DNA from: JBALVT01 sp036961345
Lineage (GTDB): Bacteria > Pseudomonadota > Gammaproteobacteria > Pseudomonadales > Halieaceae
Reading direction: 5' to 3'
Assembly: GCA_036961345.1 (NCBI GenBank)
Contig: JBALVT010000175.1
Location: 1-8,804 of the forward strand
Length of the DNA stretch: 8,804 nucleotides
Below, one piece after another: positions 7,071-8,804 of this stretch; the first letter of the stretch is position 1; every line of letters begins with the position of its first letter. The notes below the pieces were generated by a model. It saw only the letters and a list, made by a program, of their open reading frames with translations. It ran no database searches and had not been told where the DNA came from. Both the position numbers and the translations under genes were made by a program.

Positions 7071-7502
7071 TTAGCGGTCAGCACACAGGATGGTTGCCGA
7101 AGCACAGATTTCACCATCAACATCAGCGCTCACATCAAATTTCCAGATACCACGACGTGCCGACAGTATTTTGGCCCTTAACATCACCTGGTCACCCGGC
7201 ACACAGGGTCGCTTGAACCGCAGCTTGTCAGCGCCGACAAAATAGTACATCGAACCATCTTCCGGGGTTTTATCCATGCTCTTAAAACCCAGAATTCCAG
7301 CCGCTTGTGCCATTGCCTCTGTCAGTAATACACCGGGGAAAACAGGTTGATCGGGGAAATGACCATTGAAAAAAGGCTCGTTTACCGTCAGGTTTTTGTA
7401 GGCAACAATCGAATCGCCCAAGTTGAGCTCCACCACGCGGTCCACCAATAAAAAAGGATAGCGGTGTGGCAGGTATTTGCGGATTTCGACTATGTCCATC
7501 AT
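7071..7502 (-). CDS. fabZ: 3-hydroxyacyl-ACP dehydratase FabZ
   Basis: A 143-residue hot-dog-fold dehydratase that converts 3-hydroxyacyl-ACP to trans-2-enoyl-ACP in fatty acid elongation. The signature NGHFPDQPVFPGVLLTEAMAQ (46-66, split here as NGHFPDQP then VFPGVLLTEAMAQ) contains catalytic His48 and Glu62. LPHRYPFLLVDRV (11-23) is the usual N-terminal block. The location between lpxD and lpxA is the classical one and reflects competition for the same 3-hydroxyacyl-ACP substrate. The gene begins with two ATG codons in a row; the first lies 10 bases after AGGAGAG and is preferred for spacing, and the choice changes only one residue. Confidence 0.98.
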   Translation of the reverse strand: MMDIVEIRKYLPHRYPFLLVDRVVELNLGDSIVAYKNLTVNEPFFNGHFPDQPVFPGVLLTEAMAQAAGILGFKSMDKTPEDGSMYYFVGADKLRFKRPCVPGDQVMLRAKILSARRGIWKFDVSADVDGEICASATILCADR

Positions 7503-7512
7503 CGCACGAAGA

Positions 7513-7519
7513 CTCTCCT
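7513..7519 (-). promoter_or_regulatory. Ribosome binding site of fabZ
   Basis: AGGAGAG on the minus strand ends 10 bases before the first ATG at 7502. It is in the 33-base gap after lpxD and is one of only three clear Shine-Dalgarno matches in the window. Confidence 0.65.
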
Positions 7520-7535
7520 GAGCTTATGGCTTAAG

Positions 7536-8540
7536 TTACTTTTTCTCCAGCGCCGTTAGGCGGCGGTGCATGCTATCGAGCTGCGAAAAGCGTACCGCAC
7601 TTTTACGCCAATCCTGGGACCGCATCAGTGCAGTACCGGAGGAATAGGAACCTGGCTCAGAAACAGATTTGGTGACCATAGTTTTACCGTTGAAGTGCGC
7701 GTTGTCGCAAATTTCGATATGGCCTGCCACGCCAACCATACCCCCGAAGGTGCAGTTGGCGCCTATCTTCGTGCTTCCGGCCACCGCACAGCAAGCAGCG
7801 ATCGCGGTATTTTTGCCAATGCTGCAATTGTGGGCAATATGTACCTGGTTATCAATGATGACACCGTCCTCGATAATGGTGTGTTCCAGCGCACCCCTGT
7901 CTATCGTGGCTCCCGCGCCAATTTCAACTCTGTCACCGACCCGGACACCACCTAACTGGCAGATCTTTTCCCACCCGGTGACCCCCGGGGCATAACCAAA
8001 ACCGTCAGAACCCAAAACGGCCTGCCCTTGTATAAGACAATTCTCGCCTATATACACATCGTGATAGAGCACGGTACCCGGGAAAATGCGGCTACCCTCG
8101 CCCACACGAGAATCGCGTCCAATATAAACGCCTGCGTCCAAAATGACGTTGGGCCCAATGTAGGCGCCGGATTCGATAACGGTATTTGGACCAAGTGCGG
8201 CGCTTGGGTGTACTTCACTTTCGGGCGAAACGGTGGCCGAGGCGTGAATACCGGGGCCGGGCTTGGGCGCATTATCAAACAGTTGACTGGCCAGAGCAAA
8301 AGAACGGTACGGATCGTCAGAAATAAGATAGTCGACCGGACATTGGTCAGCCAGTTCCAGGGAAACAATCACTGCGCCGGCGGACGCCTGCAAAAGCTGG
8401 GGCAAATACTTACCCGTGGAAATAAACGATAACTGCGCCGGTCCAGCGCTGGCAAGCGAGGCCAGACCGGTAATTTTCCGCTCGGGGTCACCCCTGAATT
8501 CCAGGTTCAACCTAGCAGCAAGAACCCCGAGCAAAAACAT
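7536..8540 (-). CDS. lpxD: UDP-3-O-acylglucosamine N-acyltransferase
   Basis: The third step of lipid A synthesis: it N-acylates UDP-3-O-acyl-glucosamine using 3-hydroxyacyl-ACP. It has 334 residues (E. coli 341). Domains: an N-terminal uridine-binding domain (about 1-95, with Phe39 and Tyr45 at the expected LSFxxxxKY positions), a left-handed beta helix of hexapeptide repeats (about 97-290), and a C-terminal helix (about 310-334). Catalytic His237 lies in VHIAHNCSIG, and LGSDGFGYAP (176-185) is highly conserved. The start is forced, since the codon directly before the ATG is an in-frame TAG; the N-terminus is therefore about three residues shorter than in E. coli. The gap to skp is 8 bases, without a good ribosome binding site, so coupling to skp is likely. 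Confidence 0.98.
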   Translation of the reverse strand: MFLLGVLAARLNLEFRGDPERKITGLASLASAGPAQLSFISTGKYLPQLLQASAGAVIVSLELADQCPVDYLISDDPYRSFALASQLFDNAPKPGPGIHASATVSPESEVHPSAALGPNTVIESGAYIGPNVILDAGVYIGRDSRVGEGSRIFPGTVLYHDVYIGENCLIQGQAVLGSDGFGYAPGVTGWEKICQLGGVRVGDRVEIGAGATIDRGALEHTIIEDGVIIDNQVHIAHNCSIGKNTAIAACCAVAGSTKIGANCTFGGMVGVAGHIEICDNAHFNGKTMVTKSVSEPGSYSSGTALMRSQDWRKSAVRFSQLDSMHRRLTALEKK

Positions 8541-8548
8541 CTAAGGTT

Positions 8549-8804
8549 TTACTCAGACGACATTTGGTTCAGCTTGTCTGTCACTTTCGCGGTGATGCTG
8601 TAACCCGCATCAGCGTGAATGACAGAAGTACGCTGCAGCAACAAGCCAATGCCTTCGGTCGCTATCAATTCACGCAGCACTTCCTGCACCTTGGGAGACA
8701 TCTCCTGCAATATAGCTTGTCCTGCTGCCTGCTCAGCTTGCTGTAGTTTACCGGTAACGTGCTCCAGGTCGCCCTGCTTACTGGTCAGCTTTTGCCGCGC
8801 AGCC
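8549..8804 (-). CDS. skp: Periplasmic chaperone Skp/OmpH, C-terminal part (cut by window edge)
   Basis: The reading frame enters from the right edge and ends at the TAA at 8549-8551, giving the last 84 residues. The stretch is Gln/Lys/Glu-rich and helical (ARQKLTSKQGDLE, then KLQQAEQAAGQAILQEM), consistent with the coiled-coil arms of Skp. It ends HADAGYSITAKVTDKLNQM, matching the conserved OmpH C-terminus in which a short strand precedes an aspartate/threonine helix and a final KLN. Skp carries unfolded outer-membrane proteins across the periplasm; the signal peptide would lie outside the window. Its place directly before lpxD is conserved in gammaproteobacteria, usually behind bamA. It is too short in this window to judge trimer contacts. 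Confidence 0.9.
   Translation of the reverse strand, partial: AARQKLTSKQGDLEHVTGKLQQAEQAAGQAILQEMSPKVQEVLRELIATEGIGLLLQRTSVIHADAGYSITAKVTDKLNQMSSE

Noticed and set aside
1043..7805. Three copies of the palindrome GCGATCGC (1043-1050, 4733-4740, 7798-7805)
   Set aside because: More than expected by chance in 8.8 kb, but all lie in coding sequence, irregularly spaced, and a genome-wide count would be needed to call it a motif. No array or element is formed.
1..8804. Mobile element, prophage, CRISPR or defence genes in the window
   Set aside because: No transposase, integrase, direct-repeat array or terminal repeats were seen; the window is filled end to end by housekeeping genes plus the SDR and DUF1244 genes.

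Overview
The window is a stretch of gammaproteobacterial chromosome in which every supportable gene lies on the minus strand. It carries the end of the conserved envelope/lipid A cluster in the order skp (partial) - lpxD - fabZ - lpxA - lpxB - rnhB - dnaE. After dnaE come a short-chain dehydrogenase/reductase (SDR) gene and the start of a DUF1244 gene. The E. coli-like order, the near-E. coli numbering of DnaE and the Pseudomonas-like LpxA (Met at the acyl-chain ruler position) point to a gammaproteobacterium of the Pseudomonas / marine Cellvibrionales-Spongiibacteraceae type. The family-level placement is a guess made without any search.

Layout from right to left, which is the direction of transcription: 8804-8549 is the C-terminal part of the periplasmic chaperone Skp/OmpH. 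8540-7536 lpxD, 7502-7071 fabZ, 7067-6297 lpxA and 6296-5142 lpxB make and join the acylated glucosamine units of lipid A, with FabZ supplying the fatty-acid dehydratase step that competes for the same 3-hydroxyacyl-ACP pool. 5145-4528 rnhB (RNase HII) and 4495-1007 dnaE (replicative polymerase alpha subunit) follow. The genes are very tightly packed: 8 nt, 33 nt, 3 nt, 0 nt and a 4-nt ATGA overlap, then a 32-nt spacer before dnaE that contains a perfect 7-bp inverted repeat. 973-182 is the SDR gene behind the strongest ribosome binding site in the window. 166-1 is the N-terminal part of a DUF1244 protein. No gap exceeds 40 nt, no terminator-like hairpin with a U-tract was seen, and the whole set could be read as one transcript.

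Most of the window is ordinary, well-known core biology and I see no undescribed system, mobile element, CRISPR array or RNA gene. The points worth a second look are: the replacement of the usual accA neighbour of dnaE by an SDR and a DUF1244 gene; an SDR whose catalytic serine position holds threonine; a dnaE start with no Shine-Dalgarno sequence behind a hairpin; and an LpxA ruler residue that predicts 10-carbon hydroxy acyl chains in lipid A.
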